A stretch of DNA of 64,000 nt from Caldithrix abyssi (GTDB taxonomy: Bacteria; Calditrichota; Calditrichia; Calditrichales; Calditrichaceae). A program made the position numbers and the translations under genes. The notes beneath the pieces are model-generated. The model ran no database searches. It saw only the letters and a list, made by a program, of their open reading frames with translations, and had not been told where the DNA came from. The stretch's first letter is position 1, and every line of letters starts with the position of its first letter. The stretch lies in assembly GCA_011369465.1 (NCBI GenBank), contig DRQG01000151.1, positions 1 through 64,000 of the forward strand, written 5' to 3'. Shown piece by piece: positions 17,904 through 25,064 of the stretch.

Positions 17904-19199
17904 CTATTTTTCATTATAAAGAGCGTTAATTTCCTCCAAACTTAAGACTCTATTATAAATTCTTAAGTCATCTAGACTACCATGGAAATATCCGCCATAC
18001 GGTGCCGTTCCTTCATCTGTAAATCTACCTAAAACAAGCTCCCCGCTGTTATACTTATCCCAATTAGTTGGGCCAGAAATTTCTGAATCAAATCTATTAT
18101 TTATAAACAATCTCATCTTACCACCTGCTTCAAAACAAGCTACAATATGATACCAGGTATTTGCATATTCTATCTTTTCATTGGAATACAGATAAATTGG
18201 CGTTGAATTATCAAGGCTTGACGACATAAATAATATCGATTGGGCTTTCTCATCTTTTAATTCACTTCGGAAAATCACTTTATATCCTTCATTATAGCCA
18301 TCTTCTTTAAACACAAGAGATTGGTATTCGTTGGTACTAAGTTTTTCGGTTTTAAACCAAAAGGATATAGTAAAATTATCAGGCTCTAATGAAGGGTCTT
18401 CATCTATCCAAATATAATCATCAATCCCATCAAAATATATTGCAGAGTTTTCTCTTCCAAATCGATCGCTTGTGCTGCTAGGCCCAACAACAATTCCATG
18501 ATTTGAATTATCACTTTCATCATCTGCAGAACCATTATTAAACGGATAATAGGCAACCAAACCCTCTGTAGGAATTTTAAGTTCTATATCAATTTTAACA
18601 CTGTCCTTAGCTTCTCCACCATTTCCATCTAAAACCTTGCATACGACATAAACGGTTCCAGTACTATCCGGCGCTAACCAAGTTACCTGATTCCCGACAC
18701 CATTTATAGAGCCAATTAATGCTTCCCAAACATACGTTAAATCATCTCCATCTTGATCTGTTGCAATACAGGTTAAGGTTGTTTTATCACCTGTAAAAAT
18801 AGTATCAGGGTTTGCCATTAAACTCATAATTTCAGGGTTATGATTTTTTTCAGCTTCAGTAAAATTTATTTTAACACTATCCTTAGCCTCTCCACCATTT
18901 CCATCTAAAACCTTGCATACGATATAAACGGTTCCGGCACTATCCGGTGCTAGCCAGGTTACCTGATTCCCGACTCCATTTATAGAGCCAATTAATGCTT
19001 CCCAAACATACGTTAAATCATCTCCATCTGGATCTGATGCAATACAGGTTAAAGTTGCTTTTTCACCTCCAACAATAGTATCAGGGTTTGCTGTAATATT
19101 CACAATTTCAGGATTACGATTATTATCAGTTTCAACAGAAGTCTCTTTACAAGAACTAATTAAAAAAATAAGTAAAAGAAAATAAACGAATTGTTTCAT
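17904..19199 (-). CDS. Lipoprotein with two tandem PKD/Ig-like domains and a LamG domain
   Basis: This 431-residue predicted lipoprotein has a signal with the lipobox ISSC (Cys about residue 17). Two PKD/Ig-like domains at about 29-112 and 120-205 are nearly identical (shared LTYVWEALIGSINGVGNQV and CKVLDGNGGEAKDSVKI), showing a recent internal duplication. A LamG jelly-roll domain (about 212-430) begins GLVAYYPFNNG and ends LDDLRIYNRVLS. It starts 9 bp after the regulator gene and precedes the sugar genes, so it belongs to the glycan operon. It may bind or anchor the polymer at the surface. Its LamG part resembles that of the interrupted gene at 7359-8432. Confidence 0.85.
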   Translation of the reverse strand: MKQFVYFLLLIFLISSCKETSVETDNNRNPEIVNITANPDTIVGGEKATLTCIASDPDGDDLTYVWEALIGSINGVGNQVTWLAPDSAGTVYIVCKVLDGNGGEAKDSVKINFTEAEKNHNPEIMSLMANPDTIFTGDKTTLTCIATDQDGDDLTYVWEALIGSINGVGNQVTWLAPDSTGTVYVVCKVLDGNGGEAKDSVKIDIELKIPTEGLVAYYPFNNGSADDESDNSNHGIVVGPSSTSDRFGRENSAIYFDGIDDYIWIDEDPSLEPDNFTISFWFKTEKLSTNEYQSLVFKEDGYNEGYKVIFRSELKDEKAQSILFMSSSLDNSTPIYLYSNEKIEYANTWYHIVACFEAGGKMRLFINNRFDSEISGPTNWDKYNSGELVLGRFTDEGTAPYGGYFHGSLDDLRIYNRVLSLEEINALYNEK

Positions 19200-19208
19200 T
19201 TTTACTAC

Positions 19209-19772
19209 CTATCCGTAATTAATACATTCTTCATTTATACTTTTTCCCAGCAATATCAATCGGGGTTCTTTACTAAAATTTTCCTTCAATTTTCTATATT
19301 CTTCTACTGTCAGTGTCAGTACAGAGATTTTTCTTTTAATCAAATTTTCAGTTTTCCTTCGTACCCGCTCCACTTCGTTCAAATTAATGGAATCACCTAC
19401 AATTACCAAATCTATCAATCCGCTATCTTTACCCACCGCATAATCACCACGAATAAAGGCCAGCTGTACATCGCCCAATTTATTTAAGATATTACTTACC
19501 ACTTTATCAATACCGGTGGATTTGAGTACAATGCTGCGGATATCGTTAAACAAAGGGTGCCGGGTATTGGCCTGGTAAATCTTGTTGCGCCCTTCCTTAC
19601 TGGAAGTGAGTATTTTGGCTTCGGACAATTTGTTCAGTTCCACCCGGATGCTGTTGGTGGACTCGCCAAACTCGCCGGCCAATTGACGCAGATAGCCCCG
19701 GTTTTCGGGATTAAGAAAAAAACGCAGCAGCAACTTGATGCGCGTTTGCGATGTAATTAAGGAGTTTAGCAT
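19209..19772 (-). CDS. Winged-helix regulator with degenerate nucleotidyltransferase-fold domain
   Basis: This 187-residue protein has an ArsR-like winged helix (about residues 1-75: RGYLRQLAGEFGESTNSIRVELNKLSEAKIL). The second half resembles an MNT-type nucleotidyltransferase fold (about 95-185). There the expected GS-x-DxD centre reads RGDYAVGKDSGLIDLVIVGD and lacks the normal GS and DxD pair, so catalysis is doubtful. Genes of this build often head exopolysaccharide clusters in FCB bacteria. It is the first gene of the glycan operon. A palindrome within its promoter suggests autoregulation. The target and signal are unknown. Confidence 0.8.
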   Translation of the reverse strand: MLNSLITSQTRIKLLLRFFLNPENRGYLRQLAGEFGESTNSIRVELNKLSEAKILTSSKEGRNKIYQANTRHPLFNDIRSIVLKSTGIDKVVSNILNKLGDVQLAFIRGDYAVGKDSGLIDLVIVGDSINLNEVERVRRKTENLIKRKISVLTLTVEEYRKLKENFSKEPRLILLGKSINEECINYG

Positions 19773-19779
19773 ACTTTAT

Positions 19780-19798
19780 CGAGTTATTTTTTTACTCG
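19780..19798 (-). promoter_or_regulatory. Small inverted repeat near the regulator start site
   Basis: CGAGT and ACTCG flank a 9-nt A/T spacer in the short leader between the -10 box and the ATG at 19772. It may be a second operator site; the arms are only 5 bp, so support is weak. Confidence 0.3.
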
Positions 19799-19799
19799 A

Positions 19800-19828
19800 A
19801 ATATAAGAGCATTTATTGCTCTTTTCAA
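19800..19828 (-). promoter_or_regulatory. Promoter of the glycan operon with palindromic operator in the spacer
   Basis: On the minus strand TTGAAA (19823-19828) and TATATT (19800-19805) are separated by exactly 17 bp. The spacer itself reads AGAGCAATAAATGCTCT, a perfect 6-bp dyad that becomes 7 bp with the flanking bases. A protein bound there would compete with RNA polymerase. The regulator encoded directly downstream is the obvious candidate. Confidence 0.65.
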
Positions 19829-19902
19829 GTTCTTTTTATCCGAAAAAGGCGGAAAGATCGGCCCCGCTTTCAGGCGCGCCCTTCTCAAAGCGGCTGGTTT
19901 TC

Positions 19903-19935
19903 AGACCTTCCAGGTCTTCAAGACCTGGAAGGTCT
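19903..19935. repeat. Perfect palindrome, 16-bp arms
   Basis: AGACCTTCCAGGTCTT, a single C, then its exact reverse complement. It lies in the 309-bp space between the regulator gene and dusB, after the end of dusB on the minus strand. No T-run follows on either strand, so it looks like a REP-type dispersed palindrome rather than a classic terminator. Confidence 0.7.
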
Positions 19936-19969
19936 ATTGACAGGTAGCGTATATATTTCTTCGTTTTAA

Positions 19970-19998
19970 CGATTCCATCGCTCCAAGCGATGGAATCG
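19970..19998. repeat. Palindrome P2, copy 1
   Basis: CGATTCCATCGCT and AGCGATGGAATCG form 13-bp arms around a 3-nt loop. A related hairpin with the same GCGATTCCA/TGGAATCGC arms is found at 27784-27816, so this is a dispersed element of this genome. Confidence 0.7.
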
Positions 19999-20081
19999 CT
20001 ACATCATGGTAAGTTTGTTCAAATTACAGTGGTTGGGTTTCTCTTGTAGAAGGATGCTTCCATAGTGGGAATCGTTTCGGT

Positions 20082-21125
20082 TCAAATATCCGTCGCGCAT
20101 TCCATTTGCCCGGCTTCTACTTGGCTTTGCTGATAGCTAAGCACCAGATCACGGTAATTTTTACTTTCCTTCAAAGCCTCCAGCCGTTCGAATACGGGGT
20201 CAATCCGGTCAAACTGCATCAGTTCCAATCGGAAACGAGCGATATGCGGCAGGCCCTTTAAATAGCCGCTGAGATGCTTGCGCATTTCAATCACGCCTTT
20301 CCGCTCGCCTTTGTATTCTACGGCGTAAAGGTAATGCTTCTTTAAGATGTCAATACGTTCGGCCAGGGTGGGCGGGGCTTCTTCTTTGCCTGTTTGCAGG
20401 TATTTTTTCGCGCTGCGGAACAGCCAGGGATTGTGTACCGCCCCTCGACCGATCATCACCGCGTCACAACCGGTTTGCTCAAACATAGCTTTCACATGCT
20501 GCGGTTCGGTTACGTCGCCATTACCGATAACCGGGATGTCAACCGCTTCTTTGGTACGGGCAATCCAATCCCAGTCGGCCCGGCCTTTGTAACCTTGCGC
20601 GCGGGTACGGGCATGTATGGCCAGCGCTTCGATACCCACCTCCTCCAGCCGTTGAGCGATATCTACAATCTGAATGGAATCGGCGTCCCAGCCCAGGCGG
20701 GTTTTGGCAGTAACCGGCACAGAAACAGCGCGCGCCACTGCTTTGGAAATTGCGATCATCAGCGGCACATCACGCAGCAAGCCGGCGCCGGCGCCTTTGA
20801 GGGCCACTTTTTTTACCGGGCAGCCAAAGTTGATATCGATAAAATCCGGGCCCTTTTCTTCAGCCAGTTGAGCGGCCTTTACCATGGCTTCCACTCGATT
20901 GCCGTATATCTGTATGCCGATGGGATGCTCCGCATCCTTGATGGTCATTTTGCGGAAGGCTTTTTCGGCATCGCGCACCAGCGCTTCCGAACTGATAAAC
21001 TCGGAATAGACCACATCGGCGCCCAATTCCTTGCAAATCATTCGGAAGGGATAGTCGGTTACGCTTTCCATCGGCGCCAAAAAAAGGCCGTTTTCTATGG
21101 TATATGTACCGAATTGAATGGGCAT
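20082..21125 (-). CDS. dusB: tRNA-dihydrouridine synthase DusB
   Basis: This 347-residue flavoenzyme reduces specific uridines in tRNA to dihydrouridine. The FMN barrel begins LFLAPMESVTDYPFRMICKE; the catalytic Cys is in INFGCPVKKV (about residue 100). HARTRAQGYKG and VIGNGDV, together with IGRGAVHNPWLF, are Dus family signatures. The C-terminal helical tRNA-binding part is complete. The ATG at 21125 is preceded directly by repeat mosaic B, so its promoter must lie within or beyond the repeats. Confidence 0.95.
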   Translation of the reverse strand: MPIQFGTYTIENGLFLAPMESVTDYPFRMICKELGADVVYSEFISSEALVRDAEKAFRKMTIKDAEHPIGIQIYGNRVEAMVKAAQLAEEKGPDFIDINFGCPVKKVALKGAGAGLLRDVPLMIAISKAVARAVSVPVTAKTRLGWDADSIQIVDIAQRLEEVGIEALAIHARTRAQGYKGRADWDWIARTKEAVDIPVIGNGDVTEPQHVKAMFEQTGCDAVMIGRGAVHNPWLFRSAKKYLQTGKEEAPPTLAERIDILKKHYLYAVEYKGERKGVIEMRKHLSGYLKGLPHIARFRLELMQFDRIDPVFERLEALKESKNYRDLVLSYQQSQVEAGQMECATDI

Positions 21126-21126
21126 T

Positions 21127-21568
21127 TTAAGTTGTCGGTTATCAGTTTTCAGTTATTAAGTTGTTAAATTTGCTGTCAGCTCTTAGCTGTTGGCTATTGG
21201 CTTTAGGCTATCGGCTGTCAGCTCTCAGTCGTCAGTTTTCAGTTAACAGTTATTAGTTGTCAGTTACTAAGTTATTAAGTTATTGGGTTATTGGTTCTCA
21301 ATTCTTAAATCGTTAATCGATATTCGAGATTTATTAGTTCTCAGTTATTATGTTATTAAGTTATTGTGTTGGCTTTTGGCTTTCTAAGCGCAAGATAAAT
21401 CTTGCGTTACTTTGTCCCTTTGCCCCTTTGTGCTTGTATAGGTTAACCAGAGAGAGCACAGGGAACACAGAGGTTTTTTATTCTTAATTCTTAATTGTTC
21501 ATTTTTAATTAATTCCCCCTCACTTATCACTCCATACTAAATACTAATTACTTTGTACTATGTACTAT
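21127..21568. repeat. Repeat mosaic B
   Basis: This gene-free stretch lies between dusB and the DUF2203 gene. It contains the same word-like units as mosaic A: TCAGTTTTCAGTT, TTAAGTTATTGGGTTATTGG, GGCTATTGGC, and TACTAATTACTTTGTACTATG. The part 21386-21516 is the long module R2. Confidence 0.85.
21386..21516 (+). repeat. Repeat module R2, copy in mosaic B
   Basis: It starts with TAAGCGCAAGATAAATCTTG, runs through CTTTGTCCC/CCCCTTTGTG units and GTATAGGTTAACCA, and ends in ATTCTTAATTCTTAATT. The reverse complement of 60088-60209 matches nearly throughout. A shorter copy is at 666-721. Confidence 0.8.
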
Positions 21569-21958
21569 CTAAAATTCATCAATATGTGCTCTGCCCTTGT
21601 AGCCGCTTTCCAACGGATGCCAGAATTCGATATCATCTTCATCGATTTTCCAGCAAAGAAACACTTCTTCGCCGTTATCGCGCAGAGCAGGAAAATCCAC
21701 CAGCCCGTATTCCAAGCCCTTCACTTCCACTCCCTCTTCCCGTATTTCTTCAATCCGATCAACCAACCGCCGGTATTCGGGGGGATAGGCATCCAATGTA
21801 TCCGGATGGAATCCCGGTAAATATCGTCCTTTATATACATCAAAACCGGTTTCCTTCAATTGCAGGGCTAACATGCGGATCTCTGCCAGACGAGGTTTAA
21901 GAAATGGAATAAGCCCCCGCGCCTCGGGCAAAGTAAAATGTTTATCATACTGATACAT
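21569..21958 (-). CDS. DUF2203 family protein
   Basis: This 129-residue protein matches the DUF2203 pattern: an N-terminal FTLPEARGLIPFLKPRL, a charged helical middle (VDRIEEIREEGVEVKGLEYGLVDFPA) and a C-terminal EEVFLCWKIDEDDIEFWHPLESGYKGRAHI. The biochemical role of the family is not known. It begins 3 bp after the stop of ygfZ and is therefore probably co-transcribed with it. It is complete and cytoplasmic, with no signal or membrane segment. Confidence 0.85.
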   Translation of the reverse strand: MYQYDKHFTLPEARGLIPFLKPRLAEIRMLALQLKETGFDVYKGRYLPGFHPDTLDAYPPEYRRLVDRIEEIREEGVEVKGLEYGLVDFPALRDNGEEVFLCWKIDEDDIEFWHPLESGYKGRAHIDEF

Positions 21959-21961
21959 GGG

Positions 21962-23041
21962 CTATGTTCCCGTAGGAGGTTTACGCAGTACCGAAGGAAT
22001 ACGTTTAAATTCGGTATCCACTTCCACCTGCAAACTAAAATCCTCTATGGCATACTGTTTTTTGATATAAGCTAATCCCAAATAACGTTTCTTCAGCGGA
22101 TCGGCGGCGTAACTGGTGAGGACGCCGATTTTATCGCTGTCCAGATAAATATCCAGAGGAGGTTGTCCGTCTATGCGTTCATTCATTTCCACAATCATTA
22201 AGTATTTCTGTACTTTATCGTAAGTATCCAGCCGGGCGATGACTTCCTGGCCGGTATAACAACCCTTGGTGAAGCTCACGGCATTTAACAACCGGGCTTC
22301 ATGAGGATTGTGTTCTTCATTCAATTCCGTACCCCAATCCGGCATGCCGCTTTCGATGCGAATCACCTGGAAGGCTTCGTCACCGATGAGCGTACCGCCC
22401 TGATTCATAAATTCCTGAAACAACCACCCGAAAACGGTTTCACCCTCATCTACCGGCAGACAAAAATTATACGCATTTACCAGAAAATTCTCATTCAGAA
22501 GCGCGGGAAAAAGAACATTGTTGTGCTCAATCCAGATCTGTTCATCATCCTGCACCACGCGTTTGTGGCTGATGGAACGGACAAAACGCAGACTGTCCGG
22601 GCCGATCAAAGTTAACCACAAGAAGGATGCGGTGGCGTCTTCTACTTCCACATCTTCAAGAATGATAAAGCGGTTAATCCATTCAATCAGATGGGCGGCG
22701 TCCATGTAGCTGGAAACGACAAGTAAACTATCCTCCATGTGCAAAACCCGGCAGTAATCCACAATACGCCCTTTAGGCGTGGTAAACACCGTATCACAAA
22801 CCATACCCACAATCAATCCGCTCATATCATTGGTGCTTATACGGTTCAGTAAATCCAATGCGTCATTTCCCCGCAGGATAACTTTTCCGAGATAACTTCT
22901 ATCCAGCAGAGCCAGCTTTTCCCGGGGCGCTTCCAACTCTTCAGCCAGGTTTATGTACACGGTAGGAATCTGCCAGTCGTTTACTATCTTAAACCGCGCG
23001 CCCTGGCGTTCGTGGAAATTGTGTAAAATAAGTTTTTTCAT
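21962..23041 (-). CDS. ygfZ: YgfZ/GcvT-type folate-binding protein
   Basis: This 359-residue protein of the YgfZ family is a folate-dependent factor that supports assembly or repair of certain Fe-S enzymes. The diagnostic motif KGCYTGQEVIARLDTYDKVQK (with the conserved Cys) is at about residues 240-260. The N-terminal part is GcvT-like (LLNRISTNDMSGL). It differs from GcvT in the absence of other glycine cleavage genes nearby. Just upstream on the same strand are a [2Fe-2S] protein and the 2-oxoacid dehydrogenase genes, in keeping with a house-keeping Fe-S context. Confidence 0.9.
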   Translation of the reverse strand: MKKLILHNFHERQGARFKIVNDWQIPTVYINLAEELEAPREKLALLDRSYLGKVILRGNDALDLLNRISTNDMSGLIVGMVCDTVFTTPKGRIVDYCRVLHMEDSLLVVSSYMDAAHLIEWINRFIILEDVEVEDATASFLWLTLIGPDSLRFVRSISHKRVVQDDEQIWIEHNNVLFPALLNENFLVNAYNFCLPVDEGETVFGWLFQEFMNQGGTLIGDEAFQVIRIESGMPDWGTELNEEHNPHEARLLNAVSFTKGCYTGQEVIARLDTYDKVQKYLMIVEMNERIDGQPPLDIYLDSDKIGVLTSYAADPLKKRYLGLAYIKKQYAIEDFSLQVEVDTEFKRIPSVLRKPPTGT

Positions 23042-23165
23042 AAAACAAAGGGTTAGCGCATTGATGAATTAGTGAATTTATGGGATGATGAAGTATTGGA
23101 GCAGCGGAGCGTTGATATGGTAGTATAAAGAGGCTAAATCACTACTCCAATACTCCACCATTCCA

Positions 23166-23489
23166 TTACTCCATTTTATCTTTTATCAGAAATCGATCGA
23201 TTACCCGGTCACCCAGGATGGATTCCTGTAAGATTTCTTCCAAATCTTCTTCACCGAAATTTCCATACCAGATGCCCTGAGGATATATGACCATTGCCGG
23301 GCCTTTGGAACATTGTCCCAAACATCCTGCGGCATTAATGCGGATTTGCTTTCCATTACCAGCAGCTTTTACCATTTCTTTTAATTTTTTACGCAGCTTA
23401 GCCGTTTGATGACTACCGCAGGAAGCCCGGCCGCTGGCCACGTCCCTCAGGTTTTCGCAGACAAAAACATGCTTTTTATACAGACTCAT
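23166..23489 (-). CDS. Thioredoxin-like [2Fe-2S] ferredoxin
   Basis: This protein of about 107 residues has the 2Fe-2S thioredoxin-like fold, as in small ferredoxins related to the NuoE C-terminal domain. Four Cys are spaced as in the family: FVCENL, ASCGSH, then AAGCLGQCSKGP (C-x3-C). ATG 23489 is preferred to TTG 23498, which adds only three residues. It lies 35 bp after the E2 gene and may be transcribed with it. Its electron-transfer partner is unknown. Confidence 0.87.
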   Translation of the reverse strand: MSLYKKHVFVCENLRDVASGRASCGSHQTAKLRKKLKEMVKAAGNGKQIRINAAGCLGQCSKGPAMVIYPQGIWYGNFGEEDLEEILQESILGDRVIDRFLIKDKME

Positions 23490-23524
23490 CAAAAACAATC
23501 CACTTATTTTACGACGTAAAGCCT

Positions 23525-24784
23525 TTAAATATCCATATCCGGATCATATTCTTCCAAAAGTTCCCGGATATGTTCCAGAAATTGCGAACCCATTGCCCCG
23601 TCAATCAGCCGGTGATCGATGGTCAGAGCCAGATACATAATCGGTCGTATAGCAATGGCGTCATTAATCACCACCGGCCGTTTTTTGATGGCGCCCACGC
23701 CCAAAATAGCCACCTGTGGCTGGTTAATGATGGGAAAACCGATGGTAGTGCCGTACACGCCAAAATTGGATATGGAAAAAGTTCCGTTGCTTAGCTCATC
23801 GGGCTGCAGTTTTTTGGTGCGGGCGCGGGTGGCCAGGTCGGCAATGGCCCGGGCCAGTCCCACCAGGCTTTTTTCATCGGCATTAAACACATTGGGCACA
23901 ATCAGCCCGTTTTCCACCGCAACGGCGATACCGATGTTATAGAAGTATTTCACCAAAATCCGTTCCGCGTCCATCTGGGCATTGAGCAGTGGATATTCCT
24001 TCAGCGCTTTTACGGTCGCCTCTACAATAAAAGGCATGTAGGTTAAGCTAAAACCTTGTTTCTTTTTAAAACTGGTTTTATTGCGCTCGCGGATACGGTA
24101 GATATTGTGCATATCCACTTCCGTGTACAAACTCACATGGGCCGAAGTATGCTTGGAATGCACCATGTGTTCGGCAATCTTTTTGCGCATATTATCCAGC
24201 GGAATCGCTTCCGTCTGTCCTGCTTTTATGGATGAAGCGGCGGACGCGGCCGATGAAACCGGCGCAGGCGACGTGCCGCCGGTACGCGTTTTTAAATAGG
24301 CCAGAATATCCTTTTTGGTAAGACGTCCGTTTAAACCACTGCCGGGGATGGTTTCCAGTTCGGACATGGGAAGGCCATGCTCTGCGGCAATGTTCATCAC
24401 CACCGGCGAATAAAAACGGGATGCGCTGCTTTTTGCCTCACCGGATTTTTTGACCGGCGCTGGCGCAGGCGCCGTTGTCGGTTCCGCGGCCTGTTGCGAT
24501 TCTTCAGCCGGCTCCGGCTTTCCTGCGGCCTGAACATCCGCTCCTGCCTCCGTTTCTATGATCGCAATGGGCAAACCTACCTCAACTGTATCCCCTTCGG
24601 CGGCCAGCAGTTCCACGATAGTACCCGGTACCGGTGTGGGAATTTCCGAATCCACTTTATCCGTGCTTATTTCCAGAATGATTTCATCTTTTTCCACCGT
24701 ATCACCAGCTTTTTTGAGCCATTTAAGGATCGTACCCTCGGTAATTGATTCGCCCATTTTGGGCATAACCATCTCAAATTTCAT
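23525..24784 (-). CDS. 2-oxoacid dehydrogenase E2 (dihydrolipoyl acyltransferase)
   Basis: This 419-residue E2 core subunit has a lipoyl domain (about residues 1-78) with the lipoylated Lys in EISTDKVDSEIP. An Ala/Pro-rich linker follows. A peripheral subunit-binding domain (about 125-165) ends in GSGLNGRLTKKDILAYL. The acyltransferase core (about 195-419) carries the catalytic LTIDHRLIDGAMG near the C-terminus. Partnered with the fused E1 upstream it probably serves branched-chain or acetyl transfer. The E3 gene is not in this window. It is separated from the E1 gene by repeat mosaic C. Confidence 0.92.
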   Translation of the reverse strand: MKFEMVMPKMGESITEGTILKWLKKAGDTVEKDEIILEISTDKVDSEIPTPVPGTIVELLAAEGDTVEVGLPIAIIETEAGADVQAAGKPEPAEESQQAAEPTTAPAPAPVKKSGEAKSSASRFYSPVVMNIAAEHGLPMSELETIPGSGLNGRLTKKDILAYLKTRTGGTSPAPVSSAASAASSIKAGQTEAIPLDNMRKKIAEHMVHSKHTSAHVSLYTEVDMHNIYRIRERNKTSFKKKQGFSLTYMPFIVEATVKALKEYPLLNAQMDAERILVKYFYNIGIAVAVENGLIVPNVFNADEKSLVGLARAIADLATRARTKKLQPDELSNGTFSISNFGVYGTTIGFPIINQPQVAILGVGAIKKRPVVINDAIAIRPIMYLALTIDHRLIDGAMGSQFLEHIRELLEEYDPDMDI

Positions 24785-24785
24785 G

Positions 24786-25064
24786 TATGTATGTCTCCGC
24801 GAATTTGGTTTTCAGTTATCAGTTTTCAGTTATTAGTTTTCAGTTTTCAGTTAACAGTTATTAGTTTTCAGTTTTCAGTTAACAGTTATTAGTTGTCAGT
24901 TACTAGGTTATTAAGCTATTGAGTTATTAGTTCCCAGTTTCTAATTTCCAGTTTCAAGTTACCAATTTCCCCGGCCACGGCGGGTTCTTCGCTTCGCTAC
25001 GAAAGTTTCTAATTTCCAGTCACCCGTCACCTACTACTCTGTACTAATTACTAAATACTTCCCC
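24786..25064. repeat. Repeat mosaic C, between the E1 and E2 genes
   Basis: It consists of CAGTTTTCAGTTAACAGTTATTAG-type units in near-perfect tandem (24810-24900), then TTCCAGTTTC units and TACTAATTAC units. At 24967-25010 a GC-rich insert containing GGGTTCTTCGCTTCGCTACG recurs inverted at 60646-60687. It interrupts what would otherwise be a tight E1-E2 operon. Confidence 0.85.

Noticed and set aside
20394-21167. 257-codon open frame on the plus strand
   Set aside because: Antisense to dusB, whose catalytic motifs are intact; no recognisable features on the antisense product.
24786-25064. CRISPR-like array in mosaic C
   Set aside because: Units are short, degenerate and without constant spacers; no cas genes are in the window.
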